DNA of 64,000 bases from Epichloe hybrida (lineage: Eukaryota; Ascomycota; Sordariomycetes; Hypocreales; Clavicipitaceae), in the NCBI GenBank assembly GCA_019022495.1, contig JAFEKR010000012.1:1584196-1648195 (forward strand), read 5' to 3'. The position numbers and the translations under genes are program-made. Of the stretch, positions 23,781-37,800 are shown piece after piece. The number at the start of each line of letters is the position of its first letter. Positions within the stretch are counted from its first letter, which is position 1. The notes beneath the pieces were generated by a model that had not been told where the DNA came from, ran no database searches, and saw only the letters and a list, made by a program, of their open reading frames with translations.

Positions 23781-24313
23781 GGTCACTAAACGCGTATACC
23801 TCCTTTTTTGAATCCGCATACCCCCTAAGTCCTAATCCGGAAGGACGGTCTCCACACCTACTTCTAGTGTGGCTTATGTCTATTAATTTTCACTATTAAT
23901 ATAAAGGTATATATATACTTCTATAGTTTATAAAAAGGCTATGTCTTAAAGAATTCAATAGCTATAAGGCAGAATATTATTACGTTACATTACGTTATAT
24001 TGATTTTAAAAAAGTTCAAGGGTTATTGGTTATAGCTAATGTGTCTAATTTTCAAGAAATTTTTTTTTACTAGCAATACCTAGCTAGTATAATAATTAGC
24101 AACTAAATTTAAACGTTACGTTATATTATAAGGCCTTATGATAAAGGAATTACAAGCGTTGCAAGCTTTGTATATTATAGTGAGCTGCCTGTATTTGCTA
24201 CTAAAGAGAGCTAGTATATTTAGTAGTGGATTAGGTAAGAAGGTACTTTTTCTATTCTAGGACTAAGGGGGTTTGCGCATTCAAAAAAGGAGGTATGCGC
24301 GTTTAGTGACCCC
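23781..24313. mobile_element. Non-autonomous MULE derivative (MITE)
   Basis: The inverted ends start GGTCACTAAACGCG as in the MULE at 20790 but carry a different core (GCGTATACCTCC in place of GCGCATATCGCG), again as a doublet. The flanks TAACGTGGG and TAACGTAGT agree in 7 of 9 bases. There is no coding sequence. A truncated retroposon sits inside it at 24002-24115. Confidence 0.75.
24002..24115 (-). mobile_element. 5'-truncated copy of the SINE-like retroposon
   Basis: The 114 bases match the 3' end of the elements at 4311 and 54734 (TCTAATTTTCAAG and ACTAGCAATACCTAGCTAG), in the orientation of the 54734 copy. They are flanked by 12-bp repeats TTACGTTATATT at 23990-24001 and 24116-24127. 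Confidence 0.75.
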
Positions 24314-24353
24314 TAACGTAGTACCTACATATAGTAAGTCCAGGTAATTCCGA

Positions 24354-24553
24354 TGTAAGAACAAAGGGATAGCTAGGCAAGAGGTATGGGGGCGCTCGTA
24401 TATTGACTGAAGCTTGCTAGGTCTAAGTGTGCTGTGCGTGCGAGTCGCTGGCTTATAGCTAGTGGCTCGCTAGTGTCACGTGGACCTAGCCCTACAGCGT
24501 GGTGTGCCTGCCTAGTGCGCGTTGGAGGGCTGGTGTTATGAGTGGGCCTCACA
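24354..24553 (-). mobile_element. Solo LTR of the Gypsy A/C family
   Basis: On the minus strand the 200-bp sequence starts TGTGAGGCCC and ends GTTCTTACA, like the Gypsy C 5' LTR. It is flanked by TCCGA and TCCGT, a target duplication with one mismatch. It is GC-rich and little mutated. Confidence 0.75.
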
Positions 24554-24709
24554 TCCGTAGCAAAATTAGCGTAGAACCCACAGCGTGTCATGATGCTCGC
24601 TGCTCGGAATTACTTGAGACCCACTGTACTACGCAGGCTAAGGGCTTGTTTAGTGCCTGTTACCGCGTTCTTCTATCATGATTCATCTCCTTAGACTCTG
24701 TCTACAATA

Positions 24710-24993
24710 CACCCCCTAAATTATTTTCCAAATCTACATGACAGGAATAAATAAGCCAATTAGATATTAGATAGGAAATAAAGGTAATAGAGGCTAGGAT
24801 TAATAAATACCTTATTCTCTTAGTAATACACACTTAAGATAATGTACCCTTCCGTGGCGTTTAATCCCCTATTTATTTTCCTTATAGCTCTCTAAAATAT
24901 TAAAGGGGTTATATTGCACGTATAGCTAATCGCAGCTATTAGCTAGAGATAAATAACTAGGGTATGTAGATTTGTAAAATAATTTAGGGGGTG
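24710..24993. mobile_element. TA-flanked MITE (Tc1/mariner type)
   Basis: The 284-bp segment has inverted ends of about 30 bp (CACCCCCTAAATTATTTT, then CAAATCTACAT) with TA on both sides. It has no coding sequence. Size, ends and TA duplication indicate a miniature element mobilised by a Tc1/mariner-type transposase. Confidence 0.75.
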
Positions 24994-25143
24994 TATTATA
25001 CAGTCCACCCCTTGTTTGATTTTACACGAATACATAACTAGGGATAGCAGGCTGATAACATATTAAACTGAGGCCTAGCGTAGCAATAAGCAAGGTAAGT
25101 AGTACCTTATCATAGGTATGCTTTACATAGGCTATTAAGTACC

Positions 25144-25313
25144 TATTGTTAAAAATAAGACCTATTTTTAGCCCTTTTCTAGTTAAAGAACCTTCTTATT
25201 ACTAGCTTGCTTTGCAAGTCTAACAGCTGCACTGCAGCTGTTAACGGTCGCGAAGGTAGCTGTTAATAGCTACGTCGCAGCTGTTAACAGCTGCGTCCGA
25301 CTATGTGGATAAC
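25144..25313. repeat. Palindrome-rich 170-bp repeat, copy 1
   Basis: This segment is nearly identical to 60853-61022. Its right half is packed with CAGCTG-centred palindromes, including the perfect 20-bp CGCAGCTGTTAACAGCTGCG at 25276-25295, and it ends TGTGGATAACT. The function is unknown; it may be the end of an undefined element. Confidence 0.7.
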
Positions 25314-25398
25314 TGTGAGAACAAAGGGATAGCTAGGCAAGAGGTATAGGGGCGTTCGTATATTGACTGAAGCTTACTAGGTCTAAGTGTGTTATACG
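25314..25398 (-). repeat. Gypsy-family LTR fragment cut by hAT-2
   Basis: The first 85 bases match the inverted LTR at 24354 (TGTGAGAACAAAGGGATAGC and onwards) and stop at the CAGAGCAT end of hAT-2. The other half of the LTR is not found beyond the right end of hAT-2 at 56728. Confidence 0.8.
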
Positions 25399-25584
25399 CA
25401 GAGCATCACATTACATTACATTACATTGTGTAATGTTTGTAATGTAATGTAATTATTACACATTACATTACATTACACATTACATTACATTACATTACAC
25501 CCCCCTTTCACACATTACATTACATTACATGTAATTATTTGTAATTATTTGTAATTATTTTTGATTTTTTAATATTAAGGTTTA

Positions 25585-28500
25585 TGTTAGATTCACAGGG
25601 TATTGAATTCAATGTGTAATACAGTCGTGAGCCCGAAGAATAGTATTGTCATCGATTATCTATTCTAGGCTGCGTTGTCTGTTGTTATAATTAATTAAGT
25701 TGTTAGAAAAGAGGTAAAAAGCTAGAAGTTACAATACATAAAGGGAAAAGGGGTTACGCGTTTGTGTCCCTATATTTCCTAGCTAATTAACATGCTAGGT
25801 TATGGGTCACGTGTGAGGTCCGCGCGCGGCCTGAGCTTCTGCCAGGTAATTACGGCTGCAATACGTGATTAATATTACCTTTATTTTAACACTAGAACTT
25901 CTCTCTTTTAACGTGATTATTAACACGCGATATTAATCACAGAAATAAAAAAAAGAAAGATAGATTAAGAATGTAATTAATAGGGGATATAAGAAAAGGA
26001 ACTCATAGCCTATCTAGGCATATGGTTACTAATAAAAGGGAAATAACAATCTTACTTAGCCTATAAGCCTGTGTAAGGATAAGTAGGTCCTTCTAAATCC
26101 CTTCTTTTCCTTAAAATAACATATATACTACACTATAGCATATATATAACGTCTTCCTCCTCCTTAGCAATACCTTCATCCTCCTACGTACCACTGTTAA
26201 TTTCTATAGTTTACTAGGAGGGCCTAGTAGGCTAGCGTAGTTATGGCTACTAGGGATATTAACTACAGGGGCGTAAATCCCCCACGTATTACTATCTTAT
26301 CCCTATAGCTATTCTCCTAGAGGATTACCTTTTCCTTTTATTACGCGTGTGTTATACATAAGTAACCTATCCCTCTATCTAGATAGTTATCTAGTTAGTT
26401 AAGATAAAGCTCTTAAGGGCCTTATTAGGTAATACCTTTATGAAGGCATTAGCTAGGTTATTCTCTCTATTAATCTATTAGATCTCGTAGAGTTCTTAGC
26501 GTTTATATAACTATTAAAGGGCTATAATATTAATTATTAGGTATTTCTCCTTTATTATACTAAGCTTAATAAGGCACTTATATAAGGAGTATAAATCCAT
26601 ATATATAATAACTAGGATCTTTAGGAGCTTTAGTTAGTTAGTGACTAAGTTTAGGGTGGTTATAATTGTGTGAGCTATATTAACACTAGCTACTATGCTA
26701 TAGACTTCTAAGGCAAGCATACTTTACGTAACTCTCTTACTCTTTGTTAAGCTAAAGTATATAATATTACCTTTAATTATAAACTTACTATTAGTGTAGT
26801 CTTTATTTGCTAGGATAAGTATATATCCTAGTTATAAGGATAGGTCCTAGTTATTAGCAAAGGATTTATCTATAAAGGTAAAGAGCTTCGCCTTCTTAAG
26901 GTTAATTAGGATAAACGTTAGACCTCTCTCTAGGTAATCTATCTATTACTTTAGGTAGTGATTAAGGGCTTTTACGTTCTCTAGGGTTAGCTTCTAGTGT
27001 TATGTAGTAATAAATAGGTTAAAGTAACCCTCTAGTTAGCAGATTAAGGCAATGTAAGTGCCTTAGGCCCTCTGCTTAATGTATTTACGCTTTAAGTTAG
27101 TTATTAGAACTAACTCTAACTTATTACTCTGCCCTTTCTACTAGATCTTAATAGTATTATTCTCTAGTAAGATAATGCTACTATTAAACATAAGAGGGTA
27201 GTCCTAAGTTAGGAATTACTTTAGCTTTATATTAAAGCCTACTATAGTAAGCTAGGTCTCTTCCTTCTTAGAGAACTTCTTATCTAAGAGACTAATTATA
27301 TTATTAGTTTATATTCTAACGTAAGTAAAGTTAGGGCTTTCCTTTATAGTTATAAGTAGGCAGGGATTATACATAAAGGTTTCTATCTAGAGGTTCTCTT
27401 TATGATACTTATAATATATAACCTACTAGTATATTCCTACCTCTGCGAGCCTATAGAGGGGTTTTATAACCCTTAAGATTATACTAGGTAGGTAAAGATA
27501 CTATATCTAAATTAGTAAGCGCGCTAGGATTAGCCGCTCTAGTAATATATAGGCCTATATATAAGCCTAATAGATATCTCTTAGCTAGATAAGGAATTTC
27601 CTTAATCTTACTAACAGGGCTATTGTGAGGATAAGACATTAGCTTGCGCGTTAAATTATTAGGGCCTATGTAAGAATAGCTTGTTTCCCTTTATCCTTAT
27701 ACCCTTAGATTATAAGGCATGACTTTTTATAGGGTTCTGTTATCTTACTCTTAATCTTATTAATAATCCAGGAATTAAAGATTTGAATTCCACTATATTC
27801 TTCCTTATTAAATATAATAAATTTAAACACACCTTACTTAATTAGAGTGTTAATTTCTACTTTTATTAATAGCTTAAAAGGTTTGCTAGGGGTCTTAATA
27901 ATTCCTTCCTTACGTAGCTTAATTATAAGAGCTAGGTTACTATATTCTTTTGCTAATAGGAAGGTATTAGTACCTTAAGGCATTATAGGAGGGTTCTTCT
28001 GTGGCCTTCTATGTCCTTGCTTTAGTGGTATTAGTAGTACTATATTCTTATTATAGGCCTCTTACTCTTTTTCTCCTTTCTCTTTACTAGGCTTTGCTAT
28101 CTTCTTTACACTAGGATTATTATAGTAGGGCTTAATAGATATTAACCTAAAGGTCTTTGGGCCTCTAGGTATATTAAGTATATAGCTTTCTTTAGTAACT
28201 ACTAGTAGCTTATATAGACTTGCCTATTCCTTACCTTCTTACTAGACCTTAACCTTTAATCTAAGTAGTAGGCTAAGGGTCTTTAAGGTGTCTAGGCTAT
28301 TGTGTTTAGTAAGGGCCTTATTAACCTTCTAGATAGTATAGAGTCTCTTAATCTCTTTAGTAGCCTTCTATACTATAATTATATGCTATGTGATATTAGG
28401 TAATAGTAAGGACTTATTTATTATGCGTAGGTAGGCTCTAAAGATAAGGAGGGTTAGGATAAGGCTATTAGGGCCTGTGGTGTTATTTAAGGCCTTAATT

Positions 28501-31500
28501 ACTATTTAAAGGGTAATAGGTTCTAGTGTTATAGGGCATTTGCGTTTAATTATATTATAGGCTCTTTAGAGTGGCTTATAATACCTTTTAACCTTCCCTA
28601 TGCTATGGTATGCCTTAATAAGGACTTCCTTAATTAAAATTAACATTAAAGCTATGAATTATCTATATTTATTACCGTGGAAGTTTGTTCTAGCGTCTGT
28701 GATAATAAAGTCTAGGGGGCCTAAGTAAGTATTAATCTAGCATATTCGGAGGGCTTCCTAGGTTATTTTTATAGAGATATTATTAAGGAATGTCACTATA
28801 TTAAATACTATAGCTATATCTATAGTATGGAGTGTAGGGTGGTTACTATCTAGGTAGAAGATATTTACTATTACTTTGTAATTAAAGCTACACTTATCCT
28901 TAAGGGTAAACTTAAAGTGATTAGGGCTATCTATATGTATTTAGTATTAGTGGTAAATTCTTATTAGCTCCCTAATAGCTTTAATATTAATATTATGCCC
29001 TAATCTATAGAGAACCTTATGTAAACATTAGATTAATAGATATCTAAAGCGGTAGTATAATCACCATAGCTTGCCTTCTATAAAGTAACTCTAAGCAACT
29101 ACTTCTTCTTTCTATGTAAGAAGCATCTAAGCATAGCCTTATTTACGTATAATAGGGACTTTAATATTTCCTTATTATAGCGTGTTCTTAGAGATATTAA
29201 AGTTAATCTTTAGATAGTCTATATTATTAAGGGATAAGAGAAATAGAGTGTTTATAGGGACAAACTAAAAGAGGATATTTCTGAAGGGAGTAGGCATATT
29301 AGCCGCTCTAAGCGCGATAATCAGGTCTCCCGCGCCAAATCTGACTAATGCCTTTTTCTCTATTAATTCATTAAGCTATAATGTAGGTATCTAATGTTGT
29401 AAAGCAAGGAATTGAGGGTGCCCTACTATAGAGAACTTTATAGCTCCTGTATTAGGTATAATTCCTTAGAATGTTATATAGGAATAGCAATCTTCTAATA
29501 TAAACATTGCTAGGGCTTTGTTCACAAGTTCTTACTAAAAGGGGTCTTCTTTGCTTAGACTATAATAAGCTGCTTGCCTTGTTAGGAATTAAACCGTTTT
29601 CTCGCTATTAATATAGGTTCTGTGAGTAAAGAAGCTTATAAGTACTAGCCTATCTGTATTATTAGGGCTATCATTAAATCTAATGCTCTTTATATACTAA
29701 GCGATTTTATTATTAATAGGGGGTTAGGACTTATGTTCTCCCTTATACTAAGTAAGGAATAAATGATATAAGTTATTAGTTAAATCCATAAGGTAGTGAT
29801 TCTTAAAGCGTTAAAATGCCTTCTTATAGTCCTCTTTAGGGTGCTTAGATAACTAGTATCCTTCCTTGCTATATATATAGCACTTCTTTATGCGGGGAGT
29901 ACCTTCTCTTCCTTATGGTTTTAAGGGGTATTAGGTCTCTTTTCTATTCCTATTATATCTTTAGTTAGTCTAGAATTGCTCTAGGGTTGTAGCTTTAGTT
30001 AGGAACTATTAATAGTTCTTTTTCTCTTCCTTAATAAGATAAAGGGTTATTCTAATCCATTTATAGAACTCTTATAGTCTGTCTAGCGGATCTATAATTA
30101 CTCCTCTACACTCTGAAATACTATAGTAGGCTCTGATAAGTTAATTCTAGAGTGCCCTTTTAGTTTAGCTTACTTTAAGCATTACTTATTATAAGATAGC
30201 TAGTCTTTCTATAAGTTTATTAAAGTATTTAATTATTAACTTACTTAGGTTATTATTTACTATTCCTTATAGGGAAGTGTTATTTTACTCTAGTAAATAT
30301 CTTTACTATATATTCTTGGTTTTGAATTATTCTCTTATATAGCTAATAAGCGTAGGGAGATCTTATGGTTATCTAGGTTTAGAGAGGTAGTCTATATAGT
30401 ATTATAGTGCTTTGCCTTTAAGCATAACCTTAAAGGTATAACTAGCTTATTTAGGCTAGATATTAAGTAACTTATACTTTCTATAAAATGTTTAAAGCTT
30501 TAATTTAAGGATATTGTAGTTATTAGTGCTATAGAGTTATTCTTTAGGGTATACCTTAAATAGATTAATAATTTGCTTTAGCAAAGGTCTCTAGGTCTAT
30601 AGGGGTTCTCTAGGTATTTCCCTTTGTATTTGTGGAAGGGGTAGTAAGGTCTTTAGGAAGTAAGAGGGTGGCTTTAAAAGTAATACCCTTAGGGCTTATT
30701 ATTCCCTCTAATCCTTCTTTTCCTTATATTAGGAAGGAGGAATTATAGCTTTTTAAGCTATACTAATAGGGGTATTACTAGCCCTAGATAGTATAGGTTA
30801 CCTCTATTAGTAACTCTCCTGCTTAGGGGCATTATTAGTAGTGTTACTAGGGTGATACTACTAACTTGCCTCTAGTGAAGGTATAAGTAAGGGAGTTACC
30901 TATAGATGCTTGTGAATAGTATCCTTAGGCGGTCTTAACTCTAGGTTAATTAACCTTCCTAGGGGAGATTAGCTAGGTCTTCCTAGAGGGGATTAACTTA
31001 GTCTTCCTAGGGGAGTCTAGCTTATTAATCCTTTTAATAGTAATTATACTAATAAATAGGGTAATAGGGTAGGTTGCCTAGTTCTAATATTACTATTATC
31101 TAGTAAATTATAGAAGAACTCTTTATTTTGTAGGTTCTTTTAGAAGCCTATGTACTTCTTCCTAGCCTTTTTAATTTCTTTAAGAGTCTAAAATCTAAAT
31201 TCTTCTTAGTTTACTACTTCTTTAAGGTTATTTACTATCTTAGTGCCTTTTCTAATAGTTATATATACTTTATTATAAAGAAGATAGTCTTAAAGTCTAT
31301 TTTATAAAAGGTCTCTCCCTTCCGCGAACTTATTCCTTAACTATCCGTAGAAGTTATTACTAAATTTGGAGAATAGTGTTCTTCTAAATAACCCTTGCTC
31401 CTTGTATTATTTAGTCTTTATAAGGATATAGAGACTGATTTCCTTAGGTATTATTATCTCTTTATGTTTAGAACTTCCTATTTATTAGAGTAGTTCTTCT

Positions 31501-32396
31501 ATAATATGTTATTAAAGCCTTATAAAGATATAGGGGTATAGGTTAGTGTAAATAGGGGGTTTTCCTTTATTAAGGTATTTATTGTTATCTCCTGTTTTAA
31601 CGCTTTCTATAGTATTATTATAGCTATTAGTCTTGCTAGGAACTCTGAATTAACTAGAGGTCCTAGATAGTCTGGCTGTATCTGATATTATAATTGATTA
31701 AGGGAGGTAGATCTTGTGATATGAGAAGATAAGGGGTATAACTATGATTCTGTAATGTGTTTTGTGTTTTGGATGTGAAGGATCGCGAGGTAAGGCGGTT
31801 GACTTCAAATGCGTGATAGAACGCATAATAAAGAAAGATAAGGGGATAGCTTAGCTACTAGCGTTAAACCTTTCTTTGTTATTTTAGAGTCTGTATAGAT
31901 ATAGATATTAATACTAAAGTAAGAAGAGAGCTATATTATACCTTTCCATTAGCATAACTTATTATTAAACGTGGCCCTCCTATTTCATAAGGCAAGTTGT
32001 TGTTAGATAAGCTACCTCTTCTAATTAACCTTGCTAATCTGTGGTATTTGAAGACTACGTAGTTATCTGTGAAGGTAACTACTAATTAGTGTTAGATTCA
32101 CAAGGTATTGAATTTAATGTGTAATACAGTCGTAAGCCTGAAGAATAGTATTATCATTAATTATCTATTCTAGGCTGCGTTATTTGTTGTCATAATTGAT
32201 TAAGTTATTAGAAAAGAGGTAAAAAGCTAGAAGTTACGATACATGAAGGGAAAAGGGGTTACGCGTTTGTGTCCCTATATTTCCTAGCTAATCAACGTGC
32301 TAGGTTATGGGTCACGTGTGGGGTCCGCGCGCGGCCCGAGCTTCTGCCAGGTAATTGCGGCTGTGACGCGCGATTGATATCACCTTTGTTCCAACA
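25585..32396 (-). mobile_element. Copia 1: complete Ty1/Copia LTR retrotransposon
   Basis: The two 307-bp LTRs (25585-25891, 32090-32396) start TGTTAG and end TAACA/CCAACA on the plus strand; in element orientation they begin TGTTGGAACAAAGG. Perfect GTTTA repeats (25580-25584, 32397-32401) flank the element. It lies on the minus strand in the 3' flank of the hAT-2 transposase gene. Copia 2 at 45966 is a close relative in the opposite orientation. Confidence 0.92.
26380..31700 (-). pseudogene. Copia 1 gag-pol, RIP-degraded
   Basis: The interior is the reverse complement of the Copia 2 coding region: gag near 31700-29900, integrase near 29100-28500, reverse transcriptase near 27900-27100 and RNase H near 26950-26390. 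The last part reads as an NREDNLANAF-like end. Stops from Trp and Gln codons occur throughout, so no protein is made. Confidence 0.8.
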
Positions 32397-32439
32397 GTTT
32401 ATTCCTTTATTATAAGATATATATAGTTTATAAAATACT

Positions 32440-32753
32440 TTATAATACTTTATAATAGCTTATAATAGCTAATAATAGCTAATAATAGCTAATAATAGCT
32501 TATAATAGCTAATAATAGTAATAATAGTAATAATAGTAATAATAGTAATAATAGTAATAATAGTAATAATAGTAATAATAGTAATAATAGTAATAATAGT
32601 AATAATAGTAATAATAGTAGTAATAGTAATAATAGTAATAATAGTAATAATAGTAATAATAGTAATAATAGTAATAATAGTAATAATAGTAATAATAGTA
32701 ATAATAGTAATAATAGTAATAATAGTAATAATAGTAATAATAGTAATAATAAT
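32440..32753. repeat. TAATAG / AATAGC microsatellite
   Basis: A run of AATAGCT units passes into about 240 bp of near-perfect (TAATAG)n. It lies in the hAT-2 3' flank, between Copia 1 and the transposase stop codon. Confidence 0.95.
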
Positions 32754-34899
32754 ATTAAATAAAGGGAAACGTTTATAAATGTTAAAAATATCTATTAAGG
32801 GAAAACTAGACTAAACTAGGAAAAAACCCTTATATAGACTTACTTAATCTGAGTTAGAATATATATCTTCTAAGGAAGAGGAACTAGATAAATCCTGGGA
32901 TTTATCTAATTTCTCTTTATCCTTAGAGGAAGATATAGTATCTGAATCCTTAGATAAAGAGCTATAATAATTATATAGCTCCGAATATTGCTTAATAGCA
33001 ATATTTTCCTCCTTTTCCCAATTCTTTAGTAGAATTAGTTGCTTAATAGTATAATGCTTTAAGGAGGTTCGGCGCTTAGTAATAATATTACCTCCAGTAT
33101 TAAAAGTGCTTTCTATTGCACCAGAAGTGGCAGGAATAGCTAGATATCTTCTAGTAAGTATACTTAAAATAGGGAAAGATTTTTGGTTATCTTCCCACTA
33201 TTTAAATATATCTTCCTTTATTATAATATTAGTATAGTAATATAATAGGATAGGAATAAATATTTACTTACCTTATCCTCTCTAGGGTCTAAGTTAGTAA
33301 AAGTAGGGATTTCATTCTTTCGAGTTCTTTGAATAGATTTATCCCTCTCATTTAGGAATAACCCTTTATAAAGGTTAGAAGATTTAGGCTTAGGCCGAGG
33401 GTTAGAAAAGGTTCTAGGCTGAATAGGCCCCCTAATTTCTACTTGAAATCGGGTATTTTCTGCCTCTGAATTCTCTGAATTCTCTGAATTCTCTAAGCCT
33501 AGCCCTAGGCCTAAATTAGCCTGATTTTCCTTATAAGTAGGAAGAAGCCTAGTAGTAAAGTTAGTAATAATAATAATAATAATAAACATTATACTTACAG
33601 ATCATAATCCTTTTCTAGGTTATCCAGTAGCCTTTTTATTGTTTTTGGTTGTAATCTAAGCTTATCTTTTATAGTAATAAGATTAAGCCTAGGGTCTAAT
33701 AACATAGCATATAAATAAGGCTTATAAAAGTGATAATTATTCCCTATGTCTTGTGGGAAATAATTACCTAGCTTTTCTAAGCCAATATCTATAGAGGCTA
33801 TAAAGACCTTACCAAAAGGATTATAAACATGTTTCTAGTTAAATAGGTTAGTATAATTTAATTAGAAAAGGTAAAAAAGATACATACCTGATTATTATAA
33901 GCCTTTTGGTCCTCTTTAATATTATTAAGATATTCATATATCTTAATAATAAAAAGTGGGACTAGACCTAAAGTATTATACTTCTGGCTTTGAAGTATAA
34001 TAGTAGGCTCATAGAAAACCTCTAAAATACTGCTTAAGGTAGCTAAATCAGCCCATTCTTGTGTTGTAGGCATTGCATCCTTAAGGGCAGCAATATTAGT
34101 TTCCCTATTAAGAAAAATAATAGCTTCTTGTCAGGAGCACGGAGGCCAAGGGGCCATGGACGGGACGGTTATATGTTAGAGCCCTCGGATAAGCCTTAGG
34201 TTCCACGGATAACTAAGTAGCTATAAGATAGCTACGTACATATAGTAAGGTATTTAAATAAGGACTGCCTATAAAAGATATAGGAGGTTAGAGTTTAAGA
34301 CCTTTATATACCTACCCCTAAGTAGTAGCTCTCTAGCTATAACTAAGAACCTTAGCCTTTACTTTATTTATATCTCCCTAAATATAGTTATAATAAGTTA
34401 AACTCTTAAACCCTTTAGGGAAAATAAACTATTAGCTAGATTTAAATATAAAGAAGCTATAGAATATTTACCTAAAACATACCTATATTACCTAGTAAGA
34501 AAGCCCTAACTCTATAGCGCCTAGGTAGTAACTAGAATACCCTAACTATAAAACATAAGAGGGTATAGTAAACATTACCTAACTAATATAATAACACTAA
34601 ATCTAGTAATAATAATAATCTAGATAAGCTATAGAGGTAACATAAGGTTACATAAGCTAAGCTATAAAATACCTATATAAGAAAGAAGATCTTAGATATA
34701 GAAGCGTAGCTTAAGGAAATAGAAGTAGACTTATAATTAGCTAGATTAGGCAAAGGACCTATAATTACCCCTTAGATAAACGCATAAAGAATTCCCCTAT
34801 TCCTAGACTTCCTACCTAATACTAAGTTTATAGCAAATATATACCTATAAAGCTTTATTAAGACATAGTATAAGGTGCCTACGTATAAAGGCAATACCT

Positions 34900-37800
34900 A
34901 TAAGAATCTATAGGTATACCTAGTAAATTTAAATATACTATTTAAGCTAGACCTAAGAACCTTTTAGGATAATAAAACAAAGGTAGTATATACTAGTAGT
35001 TGCTTAGCTAATAATACAAAGCAATAGTAAATATATTATATAATAGTAAATAAGTTAGTTAACTACTTAGCTTACACTTAGAATAGATTCATATCCTAGC
35101 TAAATACTAGAGTAATAGATAAAGATATATAGTACTTAGAAGCCACTAGGATACTACTAAATCTTAGGTAAAAGAGCAATTAGTCTTTTTAATCTTTCCT
35201 AAGACTTTAGATAAAGGTAAAAGTAAAATTACCTAACTAAATCCCTATATGCTTAAGAATAGCGATTTTTCTAAATAGCTTAAATAATACTATAAGGAAG
35301 CATATAGTTAGCTAAGAGTTCCTAATATCTTAGAGTTACCTATAAGGTTAAGGAAAAAAGGCTAAAGTTATAATAATATCTATATTAAGTAATTATAATA
35401 AAAACCATAATAAGGAAGGTAGGAGTAATAAGAGATAATACTCTAGCTCCCTTATAAATAACTTATAGTAAAGCTTATAGTAACCTAGCATAGGCTAGAG
35501 ATTATTTAAGTGCTTTAAATATAGTAGTCCTAGATATAGTGTAAATAAATATAATATAGCAAACTACTTAATTTATAAAAGTAATAGGTATACTACTAAG
35601 AAGTATAAGGATAGTAGTAACAAAACCTTAGACCTAAATAAAATTCTAATTAGTTTAGCTTAGGCCTAGGATAATAGTCTTACTATAAAAAAACCTATAG
35701 ATAAGAGAATAAGAATATAGGTATTCTTATAGTAAGACAACCACTAGTTAGCAGTGCTAGCGCTATTTAATATAAGCATAGAATATTTAATAATCCACCC
35801 TAAATTATTATTAAAATAGGATTAGAAGAATATAGAAAAAACAAAGATAACACTAGAAAGCGCAAGTAAGAATAAGATCCTACACTAGGGAATCCTATAT
35901 AAACTAGTTAAGGTAAAAGATAGTATAGGCTATATAAAGGTTTGCTAAGTTAGCTACTATATTACTAATATAGGAGAGGGAATACTCCTAGGGATAGACT
36001 AGACCCTAGAATATAAACCTATAGTAATAGACTAGAAGTAAGGTTTCTAGAGGTTTCTAATAACCTAGGATTACATTACTTTTGCTATAAGCAAGCAATA
36101 ACTTTATAAGGTAGTAAAGTAGTCTTCTATTATGCTATTACTAGCGTCACTAAAGATTAAGGTAGTTAACCTAAAGGTAATAGAAGAAAATACTAACAAA
36201 AATTCACTAATAGGTAACATAACAAGCAATAACCTAAGTTATAGTGTAGTTATAGTAATAGTAGTAAAACATACTTATATATTAAAGAAGAAAAAACTAA
36301 GAAGCATAATAGTACTCTAGGTAGTATTTCACGAAGAATTAGTAGCGCTTACATAAGAGACAGATAGTAACACACCCCTATAGTAAATTCTAGAAAAGTA
36401 CGTGAAATTCATAGATATGTTTTTAAAGGAGCTAGCTAGCAAGCTCCTAGAATTAGGTAGTTACACTTATATAATTAAATTAGAAGAGGGAAAACAACTA
36501 CCCTAGGGACCTATATATAACCTAGCTAAAAAAGAGCTAGAAGTGCTTAGGGAGTACTTAGTAAGTGTATAGGAGAAAGGGTAAATTAGAAGATTAATAA
36601 GCCTAGTAGGAGCCCTAATTTTATTTATTCTAAAAAAATTAGGGAAATTAAGGCTTTATGTGAATTATAGGGGCCTTAATAGGATTACTATTAAAAATAG
36701 GGCCCCTTTGCTACTAATCTCTGAAATCCTTAATTAATTAGTAAGTGCAAAGATTTTTATGTTACTAGATCTTCAAGAGGCATACTACTAGCTATGTATC
36801 TATAAGGGCAATAAGTGGAAGATAGCATTCTATTACTACTATAGGCACTTTAAATATCTTATAATACTATTTAGGTTAGTAAATACGCTAGCTACTTTTT
36901 AGGAATATATTAATAATACTCTTAAGGGGCTTATAAATAAATTCTATATTATTTACCTTAATGACACCCTAATATATAGTAGCAACCCTATAAGACACAT
37001 AAAGTATATTAAAAGAGTGCTAGGGTAACTTTAGGACGCTAACCTCTATATTAACCTTAAAAAGTACTAATTTTTAGTTATAAAGGCAAAGTTCCTAGGT
37101 TTTATTATATCTAAGAAGGGCATTAAGATAGAACTATTATAGGTTAAAGCTATTATAACCTAGCTAATACCTAGCAGTGTGTTTAATATTTAATTATTCC
37201 TTAGGTTTATAGGGTTTTACTAATACTTTATAAAATAGTATAATAAGGTAGTAGTCTTACTAATAAACTATCTAAAGGGTGTTTAACTAGTAGAGTTTAA
37301 GCTAAAGCCTAGTAAACTTATAGCATTTAGAGAACTCTAAAAGAGGTTCTAGGAGGCACTAATCTTAGTGCACTTTAACTTACTTTATCCGCTAAGAGTA
37401 GAGATAGATATATCTAGTTACGTAATTAGAGCTGTACTTATAATATTAGTGCTAGGTAGCTAGCACCTAGTAGTGTATTTTTTAAGGAAGTTAACTAATA
37501 TTAAACTTTACTACTTAACCCTAGACGCTAAGTTATTAGTAATCTAAGAGGTATTTTAAGCCTAGAGATATTACCTTATATATTTAACTTATTAGATTAT
37601 AGTTATTACAAACTATCTAAATTATAAGTACCTAGCTATAAAGCCAAAGCTATCTAGTAAGTAAGTAATAGTATTAGACAAGCTCTATCTATTTAATTTT
37701 AGGATTAAATATTATATAAGTAAGCTAAACCCTACTAATACCCTGTTAAGAAAAGTAGATTATATTAGTAAGGAGCGTAGGGCAAAGGCTATATCCTTAT

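Noticed and set aside
24373..24681. Short open frames on both strands
   Set aside because: They lie mostly within a solo LTR and show no protein motif.
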